A stretch of DNA of 64,000 nt from Streptosporangium nondiastaticum (GCF_003011965.1 NZ_PXWG01000002.1:150119-214118); one strand, 5' to 3'; positions 1 through 9,596 are shown, numbered from the stretch's first letter. Numbers and translations: made by a program. Notes: a model not told the origin generated them from the letters alone.

Positions 1-258
1 GCGGTCGGAGCCGGCCAGGAGACGGTGACCTGGCCCGACGGCACGGTCGAGAGCGTCTCCGACGCCTACGTACGGCTCAGCTCCCCCGCCAACATCACCG
101 GAGTCCCCGCCCTGACCGTTCCGGTCGGCCACGACGCGGCGGGCATGCCCATCGGCATGCAACTGCTGGGCCGCCCCCTCGGCGAGCCCGCACTCCTGCG
201 GGTCGGCCACGCCTACGAGCAGACACAGCCCGCCCGTGCCCTCGCCGCGGCGGTCTGA
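1..258 (+). CDS. Amidase-family protein, C-terminal fragment (cut by window start)
   Basis: The reading frame is open from base 1 to the TGA at 256-258 and gives the last 85 residues of an amidase-signature enzyme (GatA/AmiE type), which hydrolyses amides with a Ser-cisSer-Lys triad. What is visible is the conserved C-terminal part: SSPANITGVPALTVPVG, then GMPIGMQLLGRP, then a helix ending in a poly-Ala tail. The catalytic residues lie upstream of the window. Substrate cannot be judged from this piece. There is no sign of damage. The next gene starts about 150 bp downstream on the same strand and looks unrelated. Confidence 0.85.
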   Translation, partial: AVGAGQETVTWPDGTVESVSDAYVRLSSPANITGVPALTVPVGHDAAGMPIGMQLLGRPLGEPALLRVGHAYEQTQPARALAAAV

Positions 259-407
259 TCTCACGCAGGAGCGGACCACCCCCTACCCCGTACATCGGCG
301 GCCCCGACTCCTGGGACCTGTACAAACGGAGGAGGGTGTAGCTCTTCCTGACTGACGAGCCGCACCCGCTCTCCGGCCCTGGTGTGTCGAGCTGCCTGAG
401 CGAGATC

Positions 408-818
408 ATGGATGATCGAGCGATGTTGGTTCGTGTGGAAAAGGCGCAGGCGGTCTCGCTGCCGCAGACGGCAGTACGGATTCACTCGGCGATCGGGACC
501 GCGGTGGTGAGCTGGCACGGTGACCTGGACGAGATGGACGGCCAACACCATGTCGAGTGGACCGTGGACGAAGATCTCCACTGGGGAGAGAACATTCAGC
601 TCTCCGCCCTTGCCGAACCATGGCTCGGGCAGGACGGCAACCACATCATCCTGCGGGGCCGGATCAATGTCTCCGAGGCTGACATCGCAGCCCTTGAGGT
701 GGATGGCTCGCTGATCATGTTCGGCCTCGCGGCACCGCTTCCGGAAGGCATCGCCGCCCCGTGGGTGGAGATCCGCGTCGCAGCGGCCGGCGTTTCTCTC
801 TATCCGTTCCAGCTCTGA
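408..818 (+). CDS. Hypothetical protein, 136 aa
   Basis: I do not recognise this protein. It begins MDDRAMLVRVEK and is rich in Asp, Glu and Trp in its middle (WHGDLDE, HVEWTVDEDLHWGEN), with no signal peptide, membrane segment or obvious catalytic motif. It is acidic, soluble and probably cytoplasmic. The ATG at 408 is preferred because GAGCGAG lies a few bases upstream; an in-frame GTG at 384 would add eight residues. Codon third positions are mostly G/C, as in neighbouring real genes. It stands alone between the amidase tail and the IclR-like stub. Confidence 0.6.
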   Translation: MDDRAMLVRVEKAQAVSLPQTAVRIHSAIGTAVVSWHGDLDEMDGQHHVEWTVDEDLHWGENIQLSALAEPWLGQDGNHIILRGRINVSEADIAALEVDGSLIMFGLAAPLPEGIAAPWVEIRVAAAGVSLYPFQL

Positions 819-1035
819 CTGAGCGCTTCGTCCCAGTTCGAAGCGCATCATGAGTCACCGGAAGCCTCTTTCGCCGCTCTGGCGATGCGACGGGCCCAAT
901 AGGCGGGGAGCGTGTCGGTCGACCCCGGGCTTCCGCGCCTTGTCCGACGCGGAAGATGCTCGCGGGTCTGTCGGTGACGGGCCACCCCTGGTTTCATTGA
1001 GTGGACCCGTCCCGTGCGATCCGTGGGGGCTCAGC

Positions 1036-1404
1036 GTGAACGGCTCGCACGATGGCAGCGGCGCGGACGAGGAGCGGTCCCACAGCCGCGGACACCGCCC
1101 GGCTCACGGCGAACCCCTCCTTGACCGGGCCTTTCGCGTACTCACCTGTCTCGGGCCGGACACACCGGTGCTGTCGTTGACCGCCCTGGCCGCGCGGGCG
1201 GACCTGCCGAAGGCCACCGCGCTGCGCATAGCCCGCCGGCTCACCGAACACGGCGCGCTGGAACGCACCGCCGCCGGTCACTACACCATCGGCCCACGGC
1301 TGCTGGAACTCGCCACCGTGGCACCGCGCGGCCACGGCCCGCGCGCCGTCACCCGCGCCATGGCCGCCCAGCCCGTTGTCACGTCGCCGGAGGCGCCGAA
1401 ATGA
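1036..1404 (+). CDS. IclR-type helix-turn-helix protein lacking the effector domain
   Basis: The 122-residue product carries the N-terminal winged helix of IclR regulators: [13 protein letters not shown], then [20 protein letters not shown] (recognition helix) and [13 protein letters not shown] (wing and start of linker). Full IclR proteins are about 250 aa with a C-terminal ligand-binding domain, which is absent here; the frame ends in a short Pro/Ala tail. GTG at 1036 is the likely start, since the upstream in-frame sequence from 850 has no family similarity. Its stop overlaps the ATG of the AMP-ligase/PKS gene (ATGA at 1401-1404), so the two are probably translationally coupled and it may regulate that gene. 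It could also be a truncation relic. Confidence 0.6.
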   Translation: MNGSHDGSGADEERSHSRGHRPAHGEPLLDRAFRVLTCLGPDTPVLSLTALAARADLPKATALRIARRLTEHGALERTAAGHYTIGPRLLELATVAPRGHGPRAVTRAMAAQPVVTSPEAPK

Positions 1405-4346
1405 CAGACGTCCGAGGCGAATTGATCCGTGCGCTGCCGGGTGTGCTGGAGGCGCATGCGGCGCGAGCAGGGCGTATGACCGCCTTCCTGGACGCCAGGC
1501 GGAGCGTCACGTACCAGGAGTTGGAGGAGCGGACCCGTCGGCTGGCGGGCCACCTGGTGCGGTTGGGGGTACGGAGGGGCGACCGGGTGGCGCTCCTCCT
1601 GGGCAACCGGGTGGAGATGGCGGAGGGTTTTCTCGCGGTTCTGCGGGCGGGAGCGGTGGGGGTTCCGCTCGATTCGGGTGGTGCGGAAGCGGAGCTCGCG
1701 TACTTCCTCGACGACAGCGGAGCGGTGGCGGTGATCACGGAGGAGACGCTGCTGCCGCGGGTCTCGCAATTGGCAGCCGTACGGCCACGGTTGCGGTCGC
1801 GGGTCCTGGTGGTGGACACGGGCGCCGTGCGGGACGGAACGGCCGCGGACACCCACTCCTTCGAACGGCTCGCCGGGTCGGATCCGGGATGCGCGCCCCG
1901 GGACGACCTCGGCCTGGACGAGCCGGCCTGGATCCTCTACACCTCGGGGACCACGGGGCGGAGCAAGGGTGTGGTCTCCAGCCAGCGCGCCGCGCTGTGG
2001 TCCGTGGCGGCGGCCTACGTGCCGTTGTGGGGCCTGGGGCCGCAGGACCGGCTGCTGTGGCCGCTGCCCATGTTCCACGCCTACGCGCACTCGTTGTGCC
2101 TGCTGGGAGTGGTGGCCGTGGGCGCGAGCGCGTACCTCCTCGACCGGGGCGCGAGCGTCGCCCAGGCGCTAGCCGAACAGCCGTGCACCATCGTGGCCGG
2201 CGTGCCCGCCACCTACCGCCTGCTCACGAGCGCGGTCCGCGAGACCCCCCGTCCGCCGTCCGGCCTTCGTCTGTGCGTCTCCGGGGGCGCGCCGTGCCCC
2301 CCGGAGCTGCGGGCGGACGTCGAGGAGCTGCTGGGCGTCCCGCTGCTCGACGGCTACGGCAGCACCGAGACCTGCGGGAAGATCACAGTTGAGCGGCCCG
2401 GTGGCTCCGGGCAAGGCGGTTCGCCGGTGCCCGGCGTCAAGGTGCGGCTGACCGATCCGGCCGGGGGCGACGATGTCTCCGACGGGGACGAAGGGGAGAT
2501 CCGGGTCCGCGGTCCGAACCTGATGCTCGGGTATCACAACCGCCCGGACGATACCGCCCGCGCCGTGCAGGACGGCTGGTACCGCACCGGAGATCTCGGG
2601 CGTCGCGATGAACACGGCGGCCTGCGCGTCACCGGCCGTCTCAAGGAACTGATCATCCGTGGTGGCGAGAACATCAATCCGGTCGAAGTCGAGCACGTGC
2701 TGCTCAGCTGCCCCGGCGTCGTGGACGCTGCCGTCATCGGCAGGCCGCATGACGTACTGGGCGAGGTACCGGTGGCCTTCGTCGTCGCCGATCCGCGGCG
2801 CGGCGTCGACACAGCCCTCGTACGCGCCCGCTGCCGGGAGCGGCTGTCGGACTTCAAGGTGCCCGACGAGGTGTACGAGACCGGCGCCGTGCCCCGTACC
2901 CCCTCCGGCAAGACCGACCGTCCCGCGCTGGCACGGCACCTGGCCGAACGGCTCGGGCCGGCGCGCGAGGCCACGGCGTCCGCCCTGCGCCGGCGGCTGG
3001 CGGCGCTGTCCCCGTCCGACCGGTCCGACGCCGTGTCGCGTCTCGTCCTCGCGGCGACGGCGCACGCGAGCGGTGTGCCGGAGCGCGACCTGGAGCCGGG
3101 CCGGCCCTTCACCGACTTGGGGGTCACGTCCCTCGGGGGCGTACTGCTGCGTGACCGGCTGGGCACGGCCACCGGCCTGGAGCTGCCCGCGACCTTGGTC
3201 TTCGACCACCCGACCCCCGCCGCCGCAGCGGCGTTCCTGCAGACCACGCTGCTCGGCGGCCCGGCCCCGGACGGCGGCGGGGCGCGTACGCCCACGGCCG
3301 AGCCGGTCGCCATCGTCGCGATGGCCTGCCGGTATCCGGGCGGCGTGGCCTCGCCCGAGGAGCTGTGGCGGCTCGTCGCGGACGGGATCGATGCGACCTC
3401 GGAAGTCCCCGGCGACCGTGGCTGGAACCTCTCCGGTCTCCACGACCCGGACCCCGACCGGCTCGGCACCTCCGTCACCCGCCGCGGCGGCTTCCTGCGC
3501 GGGGCGGCCGACTTCGACGCGGCCTTCTTCGGGATGTCCCCACGGGAGGCACTGGCCACCGATCCGCAGCAGCGGCTGCTGCTGGAGACCACCTGGGAGG
3601 TCTGCGAGCGCGCGGGCATCGACCCGGCGGCGCTGCGCGGCACCGACACCGGCGTGTTCGTCGGCGTGATGCACGACGACTACGCGGGCCGTCTGCTGCA
3701 CCGCGGCCCGCACGAGCTGGAGGCGCATCTGGCGCTGGGCTCGGCGGGGAGCGTGGCCTCAGGCCGTATCGCCTACGTCCTGGACCTGCGCGGGCCCGCG
3801 GTGACCGTGGACACCGCGTGCTCGTCGTCGCTGGTGGCGATGCACTCGGCGGCACAGGCGTTGCGGTCCGGCGAGTGCTCGCTGGCCGTGGCCGGGGGCG
3901 TCACCGTGATGGCCACTCCCGCGTCGTTCGTGGCGTTCAGCAGGTTGCGCGGCCTGGCGCCGGACGGCCGGTGCAAGCCGTTCTCGGCCGCGGCCGACGG
4001 CACCGCCTGGGCCGAGGGCGTGGGCGTGGTCCTGCTGGAGCGGCTGTCCGATGCCCGGCGCAACGGCCATCCGGTGCTGGCCGTGCTCCGCGGTTCGGCA
4101 GTCGCGTCCGACGGCGCGTCCAACGGCCTCACCGCGCCGAGCGGCCCGGCTCAGCAGGAGGTGATCCGGCAGGCGCTGGCCACCGCCGGGCTGTCCCCGG
4201 CGGACATCGACATGGTGGAGACGCACGGCACCGGTACCGCGCTCGGCGATCCCGTGGAGGCGCGGGCGCTTCAGGCCGCGTACGGGCCGGGGCGGCCCGG
4301 CGACCGGCCGCTGTGGCTCGGGGCGCTGCGACGACGCCACCTATGA
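1401..4346 (+). pseudogene. Type I PKS loading protein (AMP ligase-ACP-KS), truncated inside KS
   Basis: Of 981 residues, about 1-520 form an acyl-AMP ligase (ATP motif [12 protein letters not shown] near 180, DGYGSTET near 315, YRTGDLG near 395, PSGKTDRP near 500). Residues 540-610 are an acyl carrier domain with GVTSLG, whose Ser takes phosphopantetheine. From 633 comes a ketosynthase with the active-site Cys in DTACSSS (about 804) and the first His in ETHGTGT (about 940). This resembles loading modules that activate a free carboxylic acid. The KS stops after DRPLWLGAL, just before the conserved Lys and second His (KSNIGH), and sequence from about 4330 is hypF. All AT, reductive and downstream modules are gone, so chain extension is unlikely. 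Ligase and ACP may still be active. Confidence 0.85.
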
Positions 4347-4761
4347 AGGGCAGGCGGCCGTCGCCCTGGAAGCGGCAGCGGGGGAGGGATCCGCCGAAGC
4401 CCTCCCCTGGCGCCTCGCGCGAGCCGGCGGGCTGTTGGTGTACGACCCGGTACCCACCTTGGCCGCCCTACTGGACCGCACGGTGGCCGGCGAGCGAACG
4501 GCCGTCCTCGCCGCGGCCTTCCACCGCACGCTCGCAGAGGCGACCGCCGCCCTGGTTCAGCAGGTTGTGGCTGCCGGGGCGCCGTCGACCGTGTGTCTGT
4601 CGGGCGGCTGCTTCCAGAACGCACGTCTGCTCACGGAGACGAGATCCCTGCTCGAGGAACAGGGGTTGCGGGTCCTCGTAAGCAGTGCCGTGCCGGTCAA
4701 CGACGGCGGCATCAGCTACGGGCAGGCGGCCGTGGCCGCAGCCCGCCTACAGGAAGGATGA
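4330..4761 (+). pseudogene. hypF: HypF (carbamoyltransferase) C-terminal remnant
   Basis: HypF makes the thiocarboxamide that becomes the CN ligands of the [NiFe] centre. Reading upstream from the annotatable start at 4435, the frame stays homologous to about 4330: [14 protein letters not shown], then AFHRTLAEA, STVCLSGGCFQNARLL and VPVNDGGISYGQA, all signatures of the Kae1-like C-terminal domain. About 143 of roughly 760 residues remain; acylphosphatase, zinc-finger and YrdC domains are missing. The 5' side is fused to a PKS ketosynthase in a different frame. The stop overlaps an ATG at 4758 just before hypC. A TTG at 4435 could start a short peptide, but it would not be a working HypF. Confidence 0.85.
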
Positions 4762-4766
4762 CGGTG

Positions 4767-5033
4767 ATGTGTCTGGGCATTCCGGGCCGGGTGGTTGAGA
4801 TCCACGACCGTGCCGGCCTGCGGATGGCCACGGTCGACTTCGGCGGTGTCCGCCGCGAGGCGTGCCTGGCCTACACACCGGAGGCCGGCGTGGGCACGTA
4901 TGTCGTGATCCACGTGGGGTTCGCCATCACCACGGTCGACGAGGCCGAGGCGGAGCGAACCCTGGAGGTGCTGCGGGCCATGGCCGACGCCGTGGAGGGA
5001 GAACTCGGGGAGCCGCTCCCCGGCTCCCGCTGA
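4767..5033 (+). CDS. hypC: Hydrogenase maturation chaperone HypC
   Basis: HypC is a small OB-fold chaperone that carries the Fe(CN)2CO unit with HypD and delivers it to the large subunit. The 88-residue product starts MCLGIPGRVVEI; the second residue must be this Cys, which fixes the start at 4767 rather than the ATG at 4758 that overlaps the hypF stop. The typical motifs VDFGGVRREACLAY and VGTYVVIHVGFAI follow. It is the first intact gene of the hydrogenase island and is separated by 96 bp from the GNAT-acyl-CoA synthetase gene. Confidence 0.93.
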   Translation: MCLGIPGRVVEIHDRAGLRMATVDFGGVRREACLAYTPEAGVGTYVVIHVGFAITTVDEAEAERTLEVLRAMADAVEGELGEPLPGSR

Positions 5034-5129
5034 CACACGCGAGGTGACCGGCCCGGCCCTCGACGGCACCCTGCCCATGCGGCCTCCGCCCGCCACGGGC
5101 CATGCTGGAAGCGAGGAGGCGACCGCGCC

Positions 5130-7844
5130 ATGACCCGTACCCCGGAGTCACCGGCCGGCGCGGTGTACGCGCTGCTGGCCGACGGGACGACCGTGCGCGT
5201 CCGGCCCGTCGTGCCGGAGGACCGCACGACGGTTCTCCGGCTGTACGAGCACATGTCCGCCGAGAATCTGCGGCTGCGCTTCTTCGCCGCCGGTCCCCTC
5301 GTCGCGCAGCAGGCGGCGGACGCGTTGTGTCCGGGCACCGGGCGGGGCGACCGTGCTCTGCTGGCCGAGGCGGGCGGCGACGTGGTGGGGCTGGCCGAAT
5401 TCCACCCGGCACCCACCGATCCGCCCGGAGGCAGGCCGACCGCCGCCGAGGTCGCCCTCGCCGTGGCGGACGCGTGGCACCACCGTGGCGTGGGAACGCT
5501 CCTGCTGGAACACCTCGTCGACCTCGCGCGAGCCGAGGGGATCCAGGAGCTGACGGCCGACGCGCTGAGCGCGAACATGCGCGTCATCAAGGTCTTCGCC
5601 GACCTCGGGCTCCCCGTACGACGGCGTTTCGACGGGCCGGAAGTCCACGTCCGGGTGGCGTTGACGCCGGACGAGCACTACCTGACGGCCCTCGACACGC
5701 GAGGACGCACCGCCGACGTCGCCAGCCTCCGGCCGCTGCTGCGCCCCGGGTCGGTCGCCGTGGTGGGCGCGGGCCACCGACCCGCCTCCGTGGGACGGGC
5801 GATCCTGCGCAACCTGCGGGCCAACGGCTTCACCGGCCCGGTGCATGTCGTCAACCCGCACGGCCCGGCCCTCGACGGCCTGCCCTGCCACCCTGCCGTC
5901 TCCGGCCTGCCGGTGACCCCGGATCTGGCCGTCCTGGCCGTCCCCGCGCACGCGGTGCCCGCCGTCGCCGAGGAGTGCGGCGCGCGCGGAGTGCGGGCGC
6001 TGGCCGTGGTGACGTCCGGGCTCGACGCGGACCAGGCGGCAGGGCTGCGGGCGGCCTGCCGCCGGCACGGCATGCGCGTGGTCGGGCCCAACTGCCTGGG
6101 GCTGGCCAACACCGAGAAGGATGTCCGGCTGGACGCGACGTTCGCCGCCCGGTTCCCGCTGCCGGGCACGGCCGGGGTCGCCACTCAGTCGGGCGGCGTG
6201 GGCATCGCCCTGCTGGACGGGCTGTCCCGGCTGGGGGTCGGCGTATCCACGTTCGTCTCGCTCGGCGACAAGTACGACGTGAGCGGCAACGACCTGCTCC
6301 AGTGGTGGGAGGAGGACGGGCGCACCGATCTGGCGGTGCTGCACCTGGAGTCGTTCGGCAACCCCCGCGCGTTCTCCCGCACCGCGCGGCGGGTGAGCAG
6401 GCGCATGCCGGTGCTCACGGTGGACGCGGGGCGGTCGGAGGCCGGGCGCCGGGCGGCGGCCTCGCACACGGCGGCTGCCGCCACGCCGACGATGACCCGG
6501 CAGGCGCTCTTCCACCAGGCCGGTGTCATCGCCACCCGGACCATCGGGGAGCTGCTGGACACGGTGGCGCTGTTGCACGCCCAGCCCCTGCCCGTCGGCG
6601 ACCGCGTGGTGGTGGTCACCAATGCCGGCGGGGTAGGGGTGCTGGCCGCCGACGCGTGCAGCGAGGCGGGACTGAGCGTACGGCCGCTGGAGCCCGCGCT
6701 GGCGGCGGAGGTCGCGGCCGTCCTGCCGGCGGGGGCGGCGGTCGGCAATCCGGTCGACGCGACCGCCGCCGTCCCGGAGGACCGGCTGCGCGCCTGCGTG
6801 GATCTCCTGGCGGCGCACCGGGACGTGGACGCCGTGCTGGGCGTCCTGGTCCCCACGGCCCTGGCCGCCGCCACCGGCGACGATCTGGTGCGGGCGTTCA
6901 CCCACGCCGCGGCGCCGGCACCGTGCACGACGGCGCTCGTCCTGGTGGACCGGCCCGGGCGCGTGGAGTTGTTGCCGGCCGAGCGCGGCGGAGCCGTGCC
7001 CGCGTACGCCGACGCGCAGGACGCCGCCCGCGCCCTGTCGTACGCGGCGGCCTACGCCCGTCACCGGAGCCGTCCGCAAGGCCTGCCGCCTGAGCCGTCC
7101 GGCATCGACGTGGAAGGGGCCCGGGCGGATGTGGCCGAGTGGCTCGCCGAGCGGCCGGAGGGCGGCTGGCTCGATCCGGTGCGGTGCGCGCGGCTCCTCG
7201 CCCGCTACGGCATTCCGCAGGTCGCCTGGGAGTGGGTGTGCGACGAGGAGACGGCCGTGGCGGCGGCCGCGCGGCTGGCCGGCCCCGACGGCCGGGTCGT
7301 CCTCAAGGCCCACTGGCCGGGGCTGGTGCACAAGACCGACGAGGGAGCCGTCCGCCTCGACCTCCAGGGCGGCGGACAGGTACGAGCGGCCTACCGCGAC
7401 TTCGTGGACCGCTTCGGCGACCGGCTCTCCGGCGTGGTGGTGCAGCCGCAGGCCCCGCACGTCCTGGAGCTGGTGGCGGGCGTCGTCCAGGACCCGGTCT
7501 TCGGCCCGCTCGTGCTCTTCGGCCAGGGCGGTACGGCCACCGACGTACTGGCCGACCACGCCGCCCGCCTCGCCCCGCTCACCACCTACGACCTCGACGA
7601 CCTCATCACCTCACCACGCTGCTCCGCCCTCCTGTCGGGCCGCCACGGCGGCACCCCCGTCGACCTCGGCGCCCTTGAACGGCTGCTGCTGTGCCTCTCC
7701 CGGATGGCGTGCGACCTGCCCGAGCTCGCCGAGGCCGACCTGAATCCCGTGGTGGCCTGCCCGGACGGCGTCATGGCGCTGGACGCCCGCGTGCGGCTGG
7801 AACCCCGCAAGGCCTACGACCCGTACCTGCGCCGCCTGCGCTGA
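5130..7844 (+). CDS. Bifunctional GNAT acetyltransferase / NDP-forming acyl-CoA synthetase (Pat-type)
   Basis: The order over 904 residues is: N-terminal GNAT acetyltransferase (about 10-170; AWHHRGVGTLLLEHLVD is the acetyl-CoA loop), CoA-binding Rossmann domain (about 180-310; SVAVVGAGHRPASVGRAI, VGPNCLGL), succinyl-CoA-ligase-like domain with a phospho-His candidate in ASHTAAAA (about 444), and a C-terminal ATP-grasp domain (about 675-890; GLVHKTDEGAVRLDL). Such proteins in actinobacteria act either as ADP-forming acetyl-CoA synthetases or as protein lysine acetyltransferases that control metabolic enzymes. The putative His is kept, so ligase activity is possible. GAGGAGG precedes the ATG. 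Its place between hypC and the hydrogenase subunits suggests a role in fermentative or low-oxygen acetate/ATP metabolism. Confidence 0.9.
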   Translation: MTRTPESPAGAVYALLADGTTVRVRPVVPEDRTTVLRLYEHMSAENLRLRFFAAGPLVAQQAADALCPGTGRGDRALLAEAGGDVVGLAEFHPAPTDPPGGRPTAAEVALAVADAWHHRGVGTLLLEHLVDLARAEGIQELTADALSANMRVIKVFADLGLPVRRRFDGPEVHVRVALTPDEHYLTALDTRGRTADVASLRPLLRPGSVAVVGAGHRPASVGRAILRNLRANGFTGPVHVVNPHGPALDGLPCHPAVSGLPVTPDLAVLAVPAHAVPAVAEECGARGVRALAVVTSGLDADQAAGLRAACRRHGMRVVGPNCLGLANTEKDVRLDATFAARFPLPGTAGVATQSGGVGIALLDGLSRLGVGVSTFVSLGDKYDVSGNDLLQWWEEDGRTDLAVLHLESFGNPRAFSRTARRVSRRMPVLTVDAGRSEAGRRAAASHTAAAATPTMTRQALFHQAGVIATRTIGELLDTVALLHAQPLPVGDRVVVVTNAGGVGVLAADACSEAGLSVRPLEPALAAEVAAVLPAGAAVGNPVDATAAVPEDRLRACVDLLAAHRDVDAVLGVLVPTALAAATGDDLVRAFTHAAAPAPCTTALVLVDRPGRVELLPAERGGAVPAYADAQDAARALSYAAAYARHRSRPQGLPPEPSGIDVEGARADVAEWLAERPEGGWLDPVRCARLLARYGIPQVAWEWVCDEETAVAAAARLAGPDGRVVLKAHWPGLVHKTDEGAVRLDLQGGGQVRAAYRDFVDRFGDRLSGVVVQPQAPHVLELVAGVVQDPVFGPLVLFGQGGTATDVLADHAARLAPLTTYDLDDLITSPRCSALLSGRHGGTPVDLGALERLLLCLSRMACDLPELAEADLNPVVACPDGVMALDARVRLEPRKAYDPYLRRLR

Positions 7845-7965
7845 GACCGGCGCGCTGAGACCGGCGCCCGGATGGCCCGCACCCTCCCGGCACGCTCGGC
7901 GTGCGGCCCGCCGGGGGCGTGCGCAGGCTGAGGAGAGCACCAGCACCCAGCGAGCAGGAGATGCC

Positions 7966-9144
7966 ATGCCCTCCGCGACGGCACCGCCGGACGCCGGCAG
8001 CACGGCCTGTGTGCTGGACCCGGAAGGCATCGGGGCTCTCGTACGGGAGCTGCGCGCCCGGGGCCGGACGGTCATCGGCCCGACCGAGCGGGACGGCGCC
8101 ATCGTGCTGGCCGAGCTGGAATCCGCCGACGAGCTTCCCTACGGCTGGGGAGTGGAGCTGGAGGGCGGCTACTACCGGATCAAGCGGCGGACCGATGCCG
8201 CGGCCTTCGCCCACAGCGCCGGCCCCCAGTCGTGGAAGAACTTCCTGCACCCCGAGCGGGTACGGCAGTGGACCGCCGACCGCGCTCCCGACGGCGGGAT
8301 GACGGTCCGTGCCGAGCGCCCCGAGCCCACCTCGTTCGCCTTCCTTGGCGTACGGCCCTGTGACTTGAGGGCGATCCAGATCCAGGACCGCGTCATGACC
8401 GGCGGCCGGCACCGGGACGACGCCTACGAGGAACGCCGTACCGGGGCGTTCCTGATCGTGGTCGAGTGCACCGAGCCGGGCGCCACCTGCTTCTGCGTCT
8501 CCATGGGCACCGGCCCCGCCGCGCAGCCCGGCTACGACCTGGCGCTGACCGAGGTGGTCGACGGCACCGGGCACCGCTTCCTGGCTCGCGCCGGCACCGA
8601 GGAGGGCGCGGACATCCTGGCCGGCCTGCCGCGCCGCCCCGCCGACGACCTGACACGCACCCGGGCTCGCGAGGACGTCGAGGCCGCCGCCGGCCGGATG
8701 GGCCGCACCATGCCGGAGGTCGACCTGCGCGCACTGCTGGCCGGCACGCTGGAGGCCGAGCGCTGGAACGACGTCGCCGCGCGCTGTCTGACCTGCGGCA
8801 ACTGCACGATGGCATGCCCCACGTGTTTCTGCACCACCACCGAGGACGTCACCGACCTGACCGGCGACCACGCCGAGCGCTGGCGGCGCTGGGAGTCCTG
8901 CTACGACCTGGACTTCACGCACCTGCCCGGCGGCTCCGTCCGGAGCTCCGGGCGCAGCCGGTACCGCCAGTGGCTGACGCACAAGCTGGGCACCTGGTGG
9001 GACCAGTTCGACAGCTCCGGCTGCGTGGGCTGCGGCCGCTGCATCGTGTGGTGCCCGGTCGCCATCGACATCACCGAAGAAGCCCACGCCCTGCACCAGG
9101 AATCCCTCGACCGGCAGGCCGGGCCAAAGGATGAAACCCCATGA
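7966..9144 (+). CDS. hydB: Group 3b [NiFe]-hydrogenase, iron-sulfur beta subunit
   Basis: The 392-residue protein resembles the beta subunit of sulfhydrogenase / NAD(P)-linked hydrogenases and the A subunit of anaerobic sulfite reductase. The N-terminal part has the typical YRIKRR, SWKNFLHPE and GVRPCDLRAI motifs; the C-terminal half has two [4Fe-4S] sites, CLTCGNCTMACP (about 272-283) and CVGCGRCIVWCP (about 351-362). It relays electrons between the hydrogenase small subunit and the flavin-containing gamma subunit in the cytoplasm. The stop overlaps the next start (ATGA at 9141-9144). A weak Shine-Dalgarno (AGGAG) precedes the ATG. Confidence 0.92.
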   Translation: MPSATAPPDAGSTACVLDPEGIGALVRELRARGRTVIGPTERDGAIVLAELESADELPYGWGVELEGGYYRIKRRTDAAAFAHSAGPQSWKNFLHPERVRQWTADRAPDGGMTVRAERPEPTSFAFLGVRPCDLRAIQIQDRVMTGGRHRDDAYEERRTGAFLIVVECTEPGATCFCVSMGTGPAAQPGYDLALTEVVDGTGHRFLARAGTEEGADILAGLPRRPADDLTRTRAREDVEAAAGRMGRTMPEVDLRALLAGTLEAERWNDVAARCLTCGNCTMACPTCFCTTTEDVTDLTGDHAERWRRWESCYDLDFTHLPGGSVRSSGRSRYRQWLTHKLGTWWDQFDSSGCVGCGRCIVWCPVAIDITEEAHALHQESLDRQAGPKDETP

Positions 9145-9596
9145 AACGCACCGGTGTGCTCGCCGCCCTCCCCGAAGGGCCCCGTGAACGGCTGATGGAG
9201 CTGGGCCGTGAGGTGTCGTTCCCCGCCGGCACGAGAATCTTCGAGGAGGGCCAGCGGGCGGACCGCTTCTGGATCATCCGCACCGGCACCGTCAACCTCG
9301 ACGTTCACGTGCCGGGACGTCAGGCCGCGGTGGTCGAAACCATCGGGGCCGACGGGCTGGTCGGGTGGTCATGGCTGTGCCCACCGCACCAGTGGCACCT
9401 GGGTGCCGAGGCGGCCCGCCCGGTGGACGCCTGGGAGTTCGACGCGGCCGAAGTACTGGCCCTGTGCGAGCGCGACCCGGCACTCGACCATGCGCTCCTC
9501 ACCTACGTCGTAGAGGTCATCGGTCACCGTCTGCGATCCTCCCGGACCCGGCTTCTGGACCTCTACGGGCCCTACAGAAGCGGTTCGGCGGAGTGA
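9141..9596 (+). CDS. Cyclic-nucleotide-binding-domain protein without DNA-binding domain
   Basis: The 151-residue product is a single CRP-type beta-barrel: VSFPAGTRIFEEGQRADRFW near the start, an abbreviated phosphate-binding cassette region around VETIGADGLVGWSWL, then the closing helix LLTYVVEVIGHRL. There is no C-terminal helix-turn-helix, so it is not a CRP/FNR transcription factor. It overlaps the beta subunit upstream by 4 bp and the gamma subunit downstream (GTGA at 9593-9596), so stoichiometric translation with the hydrogenase is likely. Similar genes occur in actinobacterial group 3b hydrogenase operons. It may be an accessory or sensing subunit; the ligand is unknown, and the canonical cAMP-contacting Arg-Ser pair is not obvious. 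Confidence 0.85.
   Translation: MKRTGVLAALPEGPRERLMELGREVSFPAGTRIFEEGQRADRFWIIRTGTVNLDVHVPGRQAAVVETIGADGLVGWSWLCPPHQWHLGAEAARPVDAWEFDAAEVLALCERDPALDHALLTYVVEVIGHRLRSSRTRLLDLYGPYRSGSAE

Noticed and set aside
2169..3728. 519-codon minus-strand frame in the PKS gene
   Set aside because: It mirrors the AMP ligase-ACP-KS coding frame, which has all expected motifs.
5148..7559. 803-codon open frame on the minus strand
   Set aside because: It is antisense to the well-supported GNAT-acyl-CoA synthetase, is rich in His, Gly and Arg, and shows no family motif; long antisense frames are usual in DNA of this GC content.
9141..9596. CRP/FNR transcription factor
   Set aside because: No helix-turn-helix follows the sensor domain before the stop codon.
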